Source: Oceanobacillus salinisoli (lineage in GTDB: Bacteria > Bacillota > Bacilli > Bacillales > Amphibacillaceae). From it: a stretch of 32,282 bases of DNA. The stretch spans positions 1-32,282 of the forward strand of contig NZ_WOFB01000008.1 of the NCBI RefSeq assembly GCF_009733865.1. Reading direction: 5' to 3'. Positions 26,295 to 32,282 of this stretch are shown one piece after another (the first letter of the stretch is position 1; each line of letters begins with the position of its first letter). Position numbers and translations under genes: made by a program. Below the pieces are notes generated by a model. It worked only from the letters and a program-made list of their open reading frames with translations, was not told the DNA's origin and searched no databases.

Positions 26295-26723
26295 TTGATT
26301 AGAAAAGCTATTCGAGAGGATGTTAGTCAATTATCAGTTTTAATGGGTGAATTAGGATATCCAACAACTATTGATGAAATGGAACATCGTTTTTCAAAGA
26401 TAAACTCTAATTCTTTATATAACACCCAAGTAGCTGAAAAAGATGGAGTTATTGTTGGTATGATTGGTATGATGCTAGGCTTTCATTATGAAAAAAATGA
26501 GAACTATGTACGAATTGTTGCTTTAGTTGTTAATTCGAAATATAGAAGACAAGGAATTGGTGAAAGGTTAATTGAGAAAGTAGAAGAATGGGCGAAAGAA
26601 CAAGGAGCCAATAGGATAGTATTAAACAGCGGGAACAGAAATGAAAGAAATGATGCACACCAATTTTATATTAGACAAGGTTTTGAAGGAAAAGCGACAG
26701 GGTTTTACAAAGCATTATCCTAA
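26295..26723 (+). CDS. GNAT family N-acetyltransferase
   Basis: An acetyl-CoA-dependent N-acetyltransferase of unknown substrate. The 142-residue product opens with IRKAIREDVSQLSVLMGELGYP, as in many small GNAT proteins. It has motif A as VALVVNSKYRRQGIGERLIEKVEEWAKEQG, with the RRQGIG pyrophosphate-binding loop near residue 92, and motif B as NRNERNDAHQFYIRQGFE, including the Tyr-x-x-x-GF pattern. ATG 26262 is in frame, but GGAGGAG at 26282-26288 fits the TTG at 26295 and yields the conserved start. It stands alone; the substrate cannot be inferred. Confidence 0.87.
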   Translation: MIRKAIREDVSQLSVLMGELGYPTTIDEMEHRFSKINSNSLYNTQVAEKDGVIVGMIGMMLGFHYEKNENYVRIVALVVNSKYRRQGIGERLIEKVEEWAKEQGANRIVLNSGNRNERNDAHQFYIRQGFEGKATGFYKALS

Positions 26724-26871
26724 TTATCATCTTCAACAAACGGGCATGATTGTAGAAAACGTTACTAGAAAATAATCAATCTTTTGAAAAACGGGTCTTT
26801 TTAGTTAACACAAAAGTGTGTTAGCGAGATTTGTTTGAATGGACTTTAATTTAAAGCGAAAAAAGTCAATT

Positions 26872-26899
26872 TTGGTGAATAGCTACATTTAAATATAGT
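26872..26899 (+). promoter_or_regulatory. Possible promoter of the SDR gene
   Basis: TTGGTG (26872-26877) and TATAGT (26894-26899) are spaced by 16 bp, about 50 bp before the GTG start. Moderate match only. Confidence 0.35.
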
Positions 26900-26947
26900 A
26901 TGTTAAATTGAACTAAAAAGATGAAAGCAATAGCGAGGAGGATAAGC

Positions 26948-27751
26948 GTGGCGATATATGCAAACGATTCACTTGCAGGAAAACATGTATTAATTATTGG
27001 TGCAACAGGAGGGATTGGCTATGAAACAGCCAAAGTCCTTGCTGATATGGGGGCATCCATTACAATCACTGGGAGGCGTGAGCAGGTACTTGAACAACTA
27101 ACAGAAGAAATAGTTGCAAAGAATCCCGGAGCAAAAGTTTTTCCAGTCCCAGCTGATTTGACTAATTCTTCGGAAAGAACGCAATTAGTAGAAGCGGCAG
27201 AGCAAGCCAATGGTTTTATTTCTCATTTAGTAAATGCAGCTGGTATATTAGGGAGTAATGCAGAAGTAGAGAAATTAACCGAAGAAGAACTTGAGAAAAT
27301 CATGCATGTGAACTATACGATACCAATTCTTTTAACACAGCAAGTCTATTCATCTATGAAAGCGAAAGGAGAAGGAAGTATTGTCAATGTATCCTCGTTA
27401 TCGGGCTTACGAGGAACCTATGGTGGAACAGCATATAGTGGTTCTAAATTTGCACTTATTGGTTTCACCCAATCCTTTGCATTAGAAGCAATTCAGCATG
27501 GAGTCCGGGTTAACGCAGTATGCCCTGGATATGTAGAGACGGAAATGGGTAGAAAATCGATTCGCAATAAGGCAAGACGTGAAAATCGGAGTTTTGAAGA
27601 ACAATACAAGCTTGCTAATGACAGTATACCTTCAGGAAGAATTTCTACCCCAGAGGAAGTGGCAAATACGATTGCCTTTCTAATGACAGATGCGGCAGAA
27701 AACATGGTTGGAGAATCTATCAAAATATCTGGAGGTTCAGTGATGCGGTAG
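26948..27751 (+). CDS. Short-chain dehydrogenase/reductase (SDR)
   Basis: An NAD(P)-dependent oxidoreductase of 267 residues with a complete classical SDR fingerprint: cofactor loop GATGGIGYE at residues 18-26, NAAG at 96-99, the catalytic Ser in VNVSS near 149, YSGSK with Tyr163 and Lys167, and CPGYVETEMG after it. TGRREQ at the end of the second strand suggests NADPH preference, as an Arg pair follows. The closest well-known relatives are 3-oxoacyl-ACP reductases, but many SDRs look alike and the substrate is open. ATG 26921 is in frame, but GCGAGGAGG at 26933-26941 fits the GTG at 26948. Confidence 0.9.
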   Translation: MAIYANDSLAGKHVLIIGATGGIGYETAKVLADMGASITITGRREQVLEQLTEEIVAKNPGAKVFPVPADLTNSSERTQLVEAAEQANGFISHLVNAAGILGSNAEVEKLTEEELEKIMHVNYTIPILLTQQVYSSMKAKGEGSIVNVSSLSGLRGTYGGTAYSGSKFALIGFTQSFALEAIQHGVRVNAVCPGYVETEMGRKSIRNKARRENRSFEEQYKLANDSIPSGRISTPEEVANTIAFLMTDAAENMVGESIKISGGSVMR

Positions 27752-27885
27752 AGAAAGGGAATCAGGTGTGGGAACATTTGATAGGGGATAGAAGGGGGAT
27801 GAGCAAATTTTTGGGTTAGTCCCCCTCCTGCAACGTAGAAGAAAAGAACATAAACATGGATAATGGAATAGTAAGGAGGTTTAGT

Positions 27886-28287
27886 TTGAGTTCGATTAAA
27901 AAAGTATATGGCTATGTTACTAGAATTAAAAATGGAAAACCACAAGTACTTGTTTTTCAACATCCGATTCCCGAGGCTGGATTACAAATACCCAAAGGAA
28001 CAGTAAAAGCTCAAGAAGATACTTATCATGCAGTTATGAGAGAAATAGAAGAGGAAACAGGATTGAAGAATTTTGAAGTTAATCATTTAATTACAAAGGA
28101 TTATTGGGAAAATGACAATGGTGCAATACATAATAGATTCTTTTACAGGATAAATGTGTCAAATGTTCCAGATGAGTGGGATTATCAACCAACAGGTGGT
28201 GGGGAGGAAGAAGGACTTATCTTCCATTTTTTTGGATTTCATCAAAAAATGAAGTTGAACTTATACGGGGACACGGAGATTATTTAA
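27886..28287 (+). CDS. NUDIX hydrolase
   Basis: A pyrophosphohydrolase of nucleoside-diphosphate-linked compounds. The 133-residue protein contains a perfect Nudix box GX5EX7REUXEEXGU at residues 38-60: G38, E44, R52-E53, E56-E57, G59. It is preceded by VLVFQHPIPEAGLQIPKG. ATG 27856 is in frame, but AAGGAGGT at 27873-27880 points to TTG 27886, which starts MSSIKKVYGYVTR, a normal first strand. The substrate is unknown. It lies between two oxidoreductase genes but shows no operon spacing to either. Confidence 0.9.
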   Translation: MSSIKKVYGYVTRIKNGKPQVLVFQHPIPEAGLQIPKGTVKAQEDTYHAVMREIEEETGLKNFEVNHLITKDYWENDNGAIHNRFFYRINVSNVPDEWDYQPTGGGEEEGLIFHFFGFHQKMKLNLYGDTEII

Positions 28288-28296
28288 ACCTCATTT

Positions 28297-28495
28297 TTAT
28301 TTAGTTCCACAATTTATAAGAAAGAGCGTGATTGGTTGTTGTTTATCATGTGTTAGTTTTGTATTGATTTCGACAGGGTCTGTAAAATGACTTGTAATTT
28401 CATAACTTTTTTTCCCGTTTATAAACACTCCGATCTAATTCTTAGGTTCCCATTGTACTATCCCGATTCACTGTGTCCAATTTATAGTCTAGCAT
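28297..28495 (-). pseudogene. Decayed small gene on the minus strand
   Basis: Reading the minus strand, an ATG at 28495-28493 begins MLDYKLDTVNRDSTMGT and then stops. In another frame the sequence continues with IGVFINGKKSYEITSHFTDP, then EINTKLTHDKQQPITLFLIN, and ends at TAA 28299-28297. The two pieces join with a frameshift and a stop near 28436. The downstream part looks strongly protein-like. No ribosome binding site precedes the ATG. Family not recognised. It sits between the NUDIX and MDR genes, antisense to both. Confidence 0.45.
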
Positions 28496-28539
28496 CAAAA
28501 TTCATTGACCAAATGGTTGTAAAAAAGGGGGATTAATAA

Positions 28540-29529
28540 ATGGAAGCAAAGTCTGTTACATTTCATGAATTTGGCGAACCGAGAGAAGTATTGAAGGTTG
28601 AAAATAGAAAAATTAAACCACCGTTAAAAGGAGAAGTCCTTGTTCGTATGCAAGTAAGACCAATTAATCCCTCCGATTTAATTCCAATTAGAGGGGCATA
28701 CTCTCATAGAATTCCTTTACCGAATATTCCCGGTTATGAAGGGGTTGGCATTATTGAAGAGGTGGGGAATGATGTTACCAAGCAACTTGTGGGTAAACGT
28801 GTCTTGCCGTTACGGGGGGAAGGGACTTGGCAGGAATTTGTTAAAACCTCTGCTGAATTAGCAATTCCTGTTCCTGAATGGCTTGATGATTTTGTTGCTT
28901 CACAATTATACATAAATCCTATAACGGCATGGGTTGTGTGTACAGAAGTTTTGAAACTGAAACATGGGGATACTTTAATTGTCAATGCAGGTGGTTCTTC
29001 TATTAGTCGAATCTTTGCTCAATTATCAAAAGTGTTAGGATTTCAGATGATCGCAGTAACGAGAAATGATAAATATATAAATGAGTTACTTCAATTGGGG
29101 GCTTCTCATGTAATAAATACGTCGGAGGTATCCTTAGAGAGTACGATAATGGAAATAACAAATGGGCATGGTGCAACTTCTGCAATCGATTCTATTGGAG
29201 GTACAGATGGAACAGAATTGGCATTTTGTGTTCGACCTAATGGTAACTTTCTAACGATAGGTCTGCTATCAGGAATACCTGTCGACTGGAAGGTAGTTTC
29301 TTTAAGGACAAAGGTTAATGTGCACCTCTTCCATTTACGGCATTGGAATCAAAAAGTATCGGTAAATAAATGGCATGAGACATTTCAATGTTTAATGGAG
29401 CTGATTAATGAAAAGAAGTTAACGCTTATGGGGAAAGATTCCCAATACGACTTGTCAGATGTACATAAAGCTGTAATTACTGCAGAATCGTTTAAAACTA
29501 ATAAAGGGAAAGTTTTTTTAAAAAGCTAA
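28540..29529 (+). CDS. MDR family oxidoreductase, zinc-independent
   Basis: A medium-chain dehydrogenase/reductase of 329 residues resembling quinone oxidoreductases and mitochondrial-type trans-2-enoyl-CoA reductases. The GroES-like N-terminal domain has GEVLVRMQVRPINPSDL and IPGYEGVGIIEEVG; the cofactor domain has NAGGSSISRIFAQL near residue 150 (AxxGxxxR-like, suited to NADPH) and LLQLGASHVINTS. It lacks the Cys/His zinc ligands of alcohol dehydrogenases, so a redox function without zinc is likely. AAAGGGGGAT precedes the ATG. It is a single gene; the substrate is open. Confidence 0.88.
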   Translation: MEAKSVTFHEFGEPREVLKVENRKIKPPLKGEVLVRMQVRPINPSDLIPIRGAYSHRIPLPNIPGYEGVGIIEEVGNDVTKQLVGKRVLPLRGEGTWQEFVKTSAELAIPVPEWLDDFVASQLYINPITAWVVCTEVLKLKHGDTLIVNAGGSSISRIFAQLSKVLGFQMIAVTRNDKYINELLQLGASHVINTSEVSLESTIMEITNGHGATSAIDSIGGTDGTELAFCVRPNGNFLTIGLLSGIPVDWKVVSLRTKVNVHLFHLRHWNQKVSVNKWHETFQCLMELINEKKLTLMGKDSQYDLSDVHKAVITAESFKTNKGKVFLKS

Positions 29530-29652
29530 TAAAAATAAAAGGAAGGGTTTAGAGGGAGTAAAGCGGCTATAAATGATGAGGCCAAATAATGAATATCCAT
29601 TGCAAAAGATGTACTTGAAAAAATCTCGCGCTATAAAATTAATAATAAAATC

Positions 29653-29683
29653 AGATTGGTTAGCTAGTCAGTCTTTTCTTTTT
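29653..29683 (+). terminator. Possible terminator after the MDR gene
   Basis: AGATTGGTT pairs with AGTCAGTCT-side bases (29653-29661 with 29666-29674, including G-U pairs) and is followed by TTTCTTTTT. It lies about 120 nt after the stop codon; the rest of the 284-bp gap holds a 43-codon frame from 29573 that I do not call. Confidence 0.5.
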
Positions 29684-29813
29684 ATACAATTGTTTCAGAA
29701 TATTTAACTTTCATAAGGATATGTATGTTAAGGTTAATATACTGAGAGTTTGTACAGGTTTCGTAAATAAGGAATATTAAATTGAAACTTTAAGAAGAAG
29801 CGGGGTACTAATT

Positions 29814-30038
29814 ATGGAAAAAAATACGGAAAGTCAAATTCTAGATGAATTAAAAAATATAAATAAATCATTACAGGATATGAATGAGAAACTGGATAAG
29901 ACTGATAGTGATGGTAAACCGTCGATTATCATATGGGACATAATAAGGTCTTTGTTAATAGGTGTTTTTATTGTGGGTCCTGCAATAGCTGTTGTGATTG
30001 TCCTCTTTCAGGTTATAAGTGGTCTGATATTTAACTGA
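29814..30038 (+). CDS. Small membrane protein with N-terminal coiled coil
   Basis: A 74-residue protein of unknown function. The first 30 residues (SQILDELKNINKSLQDMNEK) form a heptad-like amphipathic helix suited to coiled-coil pairing; a short polar linker with DSDGKP follows, and residues about 40-70 are hydrophobic, giving one or two tightly packed membrane segments. A GAAGAAGCGGGG site precedes the ATG. Similar small tail-anchored proteins are frequent and poorly described in Bacillaceae. It is probably real because of the ordered helix pattern and ribosome binding site. Confidence 0.7.
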   Translation: MEKNTESQILDELKNINKSLQDMNEKLDKTDSDGKPSIIIWDIIRSLLIGVFIVGPAIAVVIVLFQVISGLIFN

Positions 30039-30060
30039 TTGGTTTCATAGTGAAATATAG

Positions 30061-30284
30061 GGTGTTGTCGATTCGGCGCTCCAATGTTTATGTGCTATAG
30101 AAGCAGTTTACTACTCGTATGAAGTAGAAGCTGTAAAGTAGTTGACTGCCCAATAAGTTGATGAACATCCTTATGCTCCTGATGATTTAAAGAGAGTGTT
30201 AAACTAGCAGAGAAGATGAAGAGTTCAAATTTAACTCTTATAAATTTACACCACTGTCTATCTGTATTAAAAAGGATTATTTAG
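30061..30284 (+). pseudogene. Frameshifted gene remnant
   Basis: One frame reads VVDSALQCLCAIEAVYYSYE, then VEAVK, stop, LTAQ, stop, VDEHPYAPDDLKRVLN, stop. A different frame continues immediately with KLAEKMKSSNLTLINLHHCL and SVLKRII before a stop at 30282-30284. Adding one base near 30203 joins DDLKRVL to KLAEKMK in a natural helix, so a single-base deletion plus two stop mutations explain the break. No start codon with a ribosome binding site is visible. Family not recognised. Confidence 0.6.
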
Positions 30285-30307
30285 CCGTTATAAAAGGGGG
30301 ATTTCAT

Positions 30308-30754
30308 TTGGCATTTGAGTTCGTTATTTTCGATTCCATACCTGAAGAGAAAGTTCTTGATGGAATATTAGAATTACATAAAAATATATTTGGTACTTCT
30401 GATGATTTGATTAACAAAATGGAAAGTAAATATCAGCTATTAATTATTACTGCGATGAATGGCACAAAAGTTATTGGATATAAAATTGGATACGCAATGG
30501 ATAGCAATAAATTTTATAGTTGGTTGGGTGGAGTAGATACAAATTACAGAAAGAACGGTATTGCTTCCATGTTAATGGAAAAGCAACACCAATATTTAAA
30601 AGGACTTGGTTATAAAATGGTTCAAACCAAAACAATAAATAAATGGCGTAATATGCTAATTTTAAATATTAAAAGCGGATTCGATATAATTGATACTTAT
30701 ACAGATGAAAAGGGATTACATAAAATAATACTTGAAAAAAATTTACATAATTAA
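30308..30754 (+). CDS. GNAT family N-acetyltransferase
   Basis: A second acetyltransferase, 148 residues, distinct in sequence from the one at 26.3 kb. The acetyl-CoA-binding motif A is GVDTNYRKNGIASMLMEKQHQYLKGLGY, with RKNGIA as the phosphate loop near residue 82, and KTINKWRNMLILNIKSGFDII is the motif B region with the usual GF turn. The start is TTG, 7 nt after AAAAGGGGG. Substrate unknown. It follows directly after a decayed gene and precedes small membrane proteins; no operon is evident. Confidence 0.85.
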   Translation: MAFEFVIFDSIPEEKVLDGILELHKNIFGTSDDLINKMESKYQLLIITAMNGTKVIGYKIGYAMDSNKFYSWLGGVDTNYRKNGIASMLMEKQHQYLKGLGYKMVQTKTINKWRNMLILNIKSGFDIIDTYTDEKGLHKIILEKNLHN

Positions 30755-30836
30755 TTGATGCTTATCTTGAACAAAGGATAGTAAAGAAAAGAATTGGATA
30801 TTTATAGTAAAAATGGCTTCCGAGGGGGTGGCTTAA

Positions 30837-31019
30837 ATGAAAAACTTAGTAATTGGCATTATCATTTTGTTTGCAATTTGGTTAATATTTCCGTTTTTTG
30901 GCATAAACACTTCTTACATGATATCTAATTTAATAGAATGGGTAACAAAATTCATTCTTCCTTGGATAATGTTATATTGGATCATTAGATTAGTTAAAGG
31001 TATAGAAAAGGCAAAATAA
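30837..31019 (+). CDS. Small two-helix membrane protein
   Basis: A 60-residue hydrophobic protein of unknown function. Two membrane segments are clear, at about residues 4-21 and 35-53, separated by a short loop with NTSYMISNLIEWV; the end is basic (RLVKGIEKAK), which places it inside the cell if the positive-inside rule holds. CGAGGGGGTGG precedes the ATG at good spacing. No family recognised. Confidence 0.68.
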   Translation: MKNLVIGIIILFAIWLIFPFFGINTSYMISNLIEWVTKFILPWIMLYWIIRLVKGIEKAK

Positions 31020-31131
31020 CTTATTCAAGTAATGATTACAAAAATTAAAGAAGGGAATGTCACTTGTCTTTTATTTTTTGGTAAAATAATCAGAAGGTTC
31101 TGTCAGAATTTCGTGGAGAGGGGTTTTTCAA

Positions 31132-31572
31132 ATTAAAAGAATAATGGTATTACTTTTATTGACTGGGTTAATAAGTGCTTGTTCTAATAATGAAGAGGTA
31201 ACGGAACATAGCTATCTTTTTACAGGAGAGGGTCATGTTTGGTCGGCCGAGTTAAGATACGAAGCAGAAGAAAGATGGGGCAAAGATGCAGATGATATAA
31301 ACACATATTCAAGTGAAGATGACTACAACTTTACGTTAACTTATAAAGGAGATTTAGACGATTTAGCTTCCATGAAACAATTAGATTATGAATTTAAAGA
31401 ACCAACTGGTGGAGGAAGTTCATCGTTAACCTTTGATGAACCTGTCTCTGTTAAGGAGTTTACTTCAAGAGGTGGTGGAACGGGAGCAATTTTGAGAGAG
31501 GATATGGTCGTTAGCGTTGAAGTTAGATGGGATGATAATGAGGAATCTTTTGAATTAGTTGTAAAAGAGTAA
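31132..31572 (+). CDS. Small secreted lipoprotein of unknown function
   Basis: The protein carries a lipoprotein signal: a short basic tip KRI, hydrophobic MVLLLLTGL and lipobox ISAC, with the lipidated Cys at position 17 counted from the ATT start. The mature part of about 130 residues is acidic, rich in Tyr and Ser, with TGEGHVWSAELRYEAEERWG and a Gly-rich segment TGGGSSSL, suggesting a beta-sandwich-like external domain. The first canonical start, ATG 31144, would remove the basic tip and lies too far from GGAGAGGGG (31115-31123). That site is placed for an ATT at 31132, which I prefer with caution. Downstream is a weak CCC/GGG hairpin with a T7 run. Confidence 0.75.
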   Translation: MKRIMVLLLLTGLISACSNNEEVTEHSYLFTGEGHVWSAELRYEAEERWGKDADDINTYSSEDDYNFTLTYKGDLDDLASMKQLDYEFKEPTGGGSSSLTFDEPVSVKEFTSRGGGTGAILREDMVVSVEVRWDDNEESFELVVKE

Positions 31573-31673
31573 TGGATTACCCTTTAACTAACGGGAGGCT
31601 TTTTTTGTAAAGCTATAGAAGTTGTTAAACCACTAACGAGGCCAGTTTACTCAATAAAAAAGGAGTTTTTTTT

Positions 31674-31904
31674 CTGAAAATATTACGTTATATTTTTGCG
31701 ATAGTTGCTTTGTTATTTGCAGTTTATGGACTAATTACGGGTAATTCTGATCTTCATCCTTATATGATGTTTTTCTTAGGTCTAATGATGCTGGTAATGG
31801 GATTAGAAGAATTTAAAAAAGAGCGAAAAGCATATGGTTGGTTATTTATTATTGTTTTTTTATTATGCTTACATGTGTCAATTCAGGGCTTTTTACTAAA
31901 CTAA
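31674..31904 (+). CDS. Small membrane protein, possibly DUF3953/YczI-like
   Basis: A 76-residue protein with three hydrophobic segments. Its sequence LKILRYIFAIVALLFAVYGL at the start, followed by LHPYMMFFLGLMMLVMGLEEF, resembles the small YczI-type proteins of Bacillus (DUF3953); this is a resemblance by eye. The first canonical start is TTG 31710, inside the first helix and without a ribosome binding site. AAGGAG at 31660-31665 is placed for a CTG at 31674, which restores the whole first helix, so I call that start. Function unknown. Confidence 0.65.
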   Translation: MKILRYIFAIVALLFAVYGLITGNSDLHPYMMFFLGLMMLVMGLEEFKKERKAYGWLFIIVFLLCLHVSIQGFLLN

Positions 31905-32196
31905 GTGGTTACGATGAATCATTATGCTGTCTATTTTGAGCACCCAGATAGAAGAACCTAAGCAGTTCTTCAATTAATTGGTGCAGGAATGAAATAAGGC
32001 GGCGATTTTCAAAATGATGGTCTTTTCTTTTGCCTAATTTCAATAATATTTTTTGATAATTATGTTAAAATTGAAATATCGACATATTGAGTTAACGGAC
32101 AGTTTAGTGTAAAAAGGAATTGTGTTTTTTACTCCAGATAAGAGAAAGAATAGGGAACAGTAGTTATTACAATAAAATTATTAAAGAGAGGGAAAC
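31905..32196. other. Intergenic region before the last gene
   Basis: About 290 bp without a gene I can support. A perfect 7-bp hairpin GAAGAAC/GTTCTTC lies at 31951-31971 without a T tract. TTGATA at 32053-32058 could be a -35 box, but no matching -10 is clear. Confidence 0.4.
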
Positions 32197-32282
32197 ATGG
32201 TAGAAATTAGGGATTCTTGGTTTACAGTTACTCAACTAGATGGTGATACTTTTGCTATTAGCGAATATGGACATTGGGAAAA
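32197..32282 (+). CDS. Probable MBL-fold metallohydrolase (partial, cut by window end)
   Basis: Only the first 28 codons are present. The peptide contains WFTVTQLDGDTFAISEYGHW, the typical first strands of a family of metallo-beta-lactamase-fold hydrolases in which SEYGHWE precedes the first conserved segment. The metal-binding HxHxDH motif would lie beyond the window. AGAGAGGG precedes the ATG at good spacing. Assignment rests on the short N-terminus alone. Confidence 0.6.
   Translation, partial: MVEIRDSWFTVTQLDGDTFAISEYGHWE

Noticed and set aside
29573..29707. 43-codon frame after the MDR gene starting ATG ATG
   Set aside because: There is no ribosome binding site at normal spacing, and its end runs through the likely terminator; it may be another remnant but cannot be supported.
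25208..32282. Defence island, prophage or transposon in the accessory stretch
   Set aside because: No integrase, transposase, phage structural, nuclease or toxin-antitoxin genes are recognisable; the genes are unrelated small enzymes and membrane proteins.

Overview
The window reads as chromosomal DNA of a low-GC Gram-positive bacterium of the family Bacillaceae, probably a halotolerant genus of the Oceanobacillus/Virgibacillus type. The reasons are strong purine-rich ribosome binding sites, frequent TTG and GTG starts, a T-box leucine leader, a cre site of the Bacillus type, and a very acidic linker on a secreted lipoprotein. The genus is inference; the order is safe.

Region 1 (1-12260) makes branched-chain amino acids. 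ilvD stands alone with its own promoter and terminator. It is followed by a cre-like box, a sigma-A promoter and a complete T-box leader driving ilvB-ilvN-ilvC-leuA-leuB-leuC-leuD-ilvA. This order and control match the ilv-leu operon of Bacillus subtilis, with two differences: a folded interspersed repeat sits between leuA and leuB, and a short single-domain threonine dehydratase closes the operon.

Region 2 (12260-19720) begins with a 20-bp tandem repeat array, then a small membrane-anchored protein, then a complete oligopeptide ABC transporter in the order D-F-B-C-A with CodY-like boxes upstream. Together, regions 1 and 2 describe nitrogen and branched-chain amino acid supply, by synthesis or by peptide uptake.

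Region 3 (19720-25240) holds a predicted alpha/beta hydrolase, ribose-5-phosphate isomerase A, glycerate kinase, a class II glutamine-dependent asparagine synthetase and a YciI-like protein.

Region 4 (25240-32282) is a loose accessory stretch: a structured non-coding segment, a DoxX-like membrane protein on the minus strand, two GNAT acetyltransferases, an SDR oxidoreductase, a NUDIX hydrolase, an MDR oxidoreductase, several very small membrane or secreted proteins, three apparent gene remnants, and the start of a likely metallo-beta-lactamase-fold hydrolase cut by the window edge.

I found no complete novel system such as a defence island, phage, CRISPR array or biosynthetic cluster. The best leads are non-coding or decayed: the 20-bp array, the repeat inside the leu operon, the pseudoknot-capable segment near 25.3 kb, a convincing frameshifted gene near 30.1 kb, and three genes whose ribosome binding sites point at ATT or CTG starts.
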